Shown: one piece after another, positions 43,148-43,282 of the stretch
How positions within the stretch are numbered: the first letter of the stretch is position 1
Layout of the letters: each line of letters opens with the position of its first letter
Assembly (NCBI GenBank): GCA_017941355.1
Contig: JAGAWN010000127.1
Coordinates: 1-43,282, forward strand
Length of the DNA: 43,282 nucleotides
Source: Ruminiclostridium sp.
GTDB lineage: Bacteria; Bacillota; Clostridia; Oscillospirales; Ruminococcaceae
Reading direction: 5' to 3'
Position numbers and translations under genes: made by a program
Notes under the pieces: generated by a model
Told to the model about the DNA's origin: nothing
Seen by the model: the letters and a program-made list of their open reading frames with translations, nothing else
Databases searched by the model: none

Positions 43148-43282
43148 AATGTGTCCTCAATAACTGCCTTTTGGCAGTTATTGCCTGAAAGTCTGTAAAA
43201 CAGACTTTCAGATGTTGTTCCAATGCACCTGCGGCGCATTGGAACAACGGACACATTCCTTGATGTCAAGCTCATTTCGTCC
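43148..43282. repeat. Type II cloverleaf followed by start of type I
   Basis: Closing stem 43148-43156/43249-43257; arms 43158-43168/43173-43183, 43185-43196/43200-43211 and 43214-43229/43233-43248. It is the inverted copy of 27182-27286, differing mainly by a longer middle arm that stays paired. After CCTTG (43258-43262) the first 20 bases of type I follow (43263-43282) and the window ends in its first arm. The order type II-CCTTG-type I is also seen, decayed, at 27163-27286. Confidence 0.85.

Noticed and set aside
43084..43275. Minus-strand 63-codon frame across the right-end cloverleaf.
   Set aside because: It is made of the repeat arms, has no ribosome site and no conservation in the other copy.
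1..43282. CRISPR array, or an integrated prophage or plasmid backbone.
   Set aside because: No regular spacer-repeat pattern, integrase, capsid, terminase, replication or relaxase gene was found; the dispersed repeats are palindromic and few.

Overview
The window looks like a chromosomal piece of an anaerobic, gut-type clostridium, most likely Oscillospirales/Ruminococcus-like. The grounds are moderate GC with strong Shine-Dalgarno sites, sigma-A promoters with 17-bp spacers, a SpoIVB sporulation protease, a DUF1540 Cys-rich protein, chemoreceptors, DUF624 and cyclophilin lipoproteins. No rRNA or tRNA gene was found. All complete genes appear intact.

Layout. 177-6993: an accessory cassette of a TerB-N/TerB-C protein, an Lhr/BrxHI-like helicase, a BrxD-like (DUF2791) ATPase, a protein with a C-terminal domain I know from macro-domain proteins, and a vWA protein. 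7165-12617: a structured leader with an acidic orphan protein, a small orphan plus a galactokinase-like gene, a FliD-tail-like protein on the minus strand, and a large secreted YfbK-like vWA protein. 12845-16199 (minus): uvrC-rsmD-coaD-coiled-coil operon. 16435-23452 (plus): DUF624, PHP phosphoesterase, malic enzyme, ruvX, a 41-residue membrane microprotein, cysS and two cyclophilin lipoproteins. 23820-31753: murA (TTG start), a chemoreceptor, dtd, SGNH hydrolase, spoIVB (minus), two small membrane proteins, uridine phosphorylase. 31846-36738: DUF1540, an EAL phosphodiesterase fused to a predicted beta-helix, and a second chemoreceptor (minus). 37213-42999: a divergent pair of 306-residue LysR paralogues, a SulP transporter and a MATE exporter.

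The most unusual DNA is intergenic. Two kinds of element fold on paper into four-way cloverleaves (one closing stem, three hairpin arms). Type I is at 1-140. Type II is at 27182-27286 and, inverted, at 43148-43257. Type I follows type II directly at the right end. Decayed type I pieces lie at 27163-27176 and 37181-37207. The first and last 20 bases of the window are identical because both ends lie in this composite repeat. A consensus sigma-A promoter reads straight into the right-hand copy. Two further repeat families are present: an 86-99 bp MITE-like element (10258, 39574) and a 47-bp hairpin core with one compensatory base-pair change (12699, 34655).

The TerB/helicase/BrxD cassette is the best candidate for a defence or DNA-processing system. 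Its parts are known families; the full five-gene combination is worth checking. It starts close to the left edge, so upstream partners cannot be excluded.
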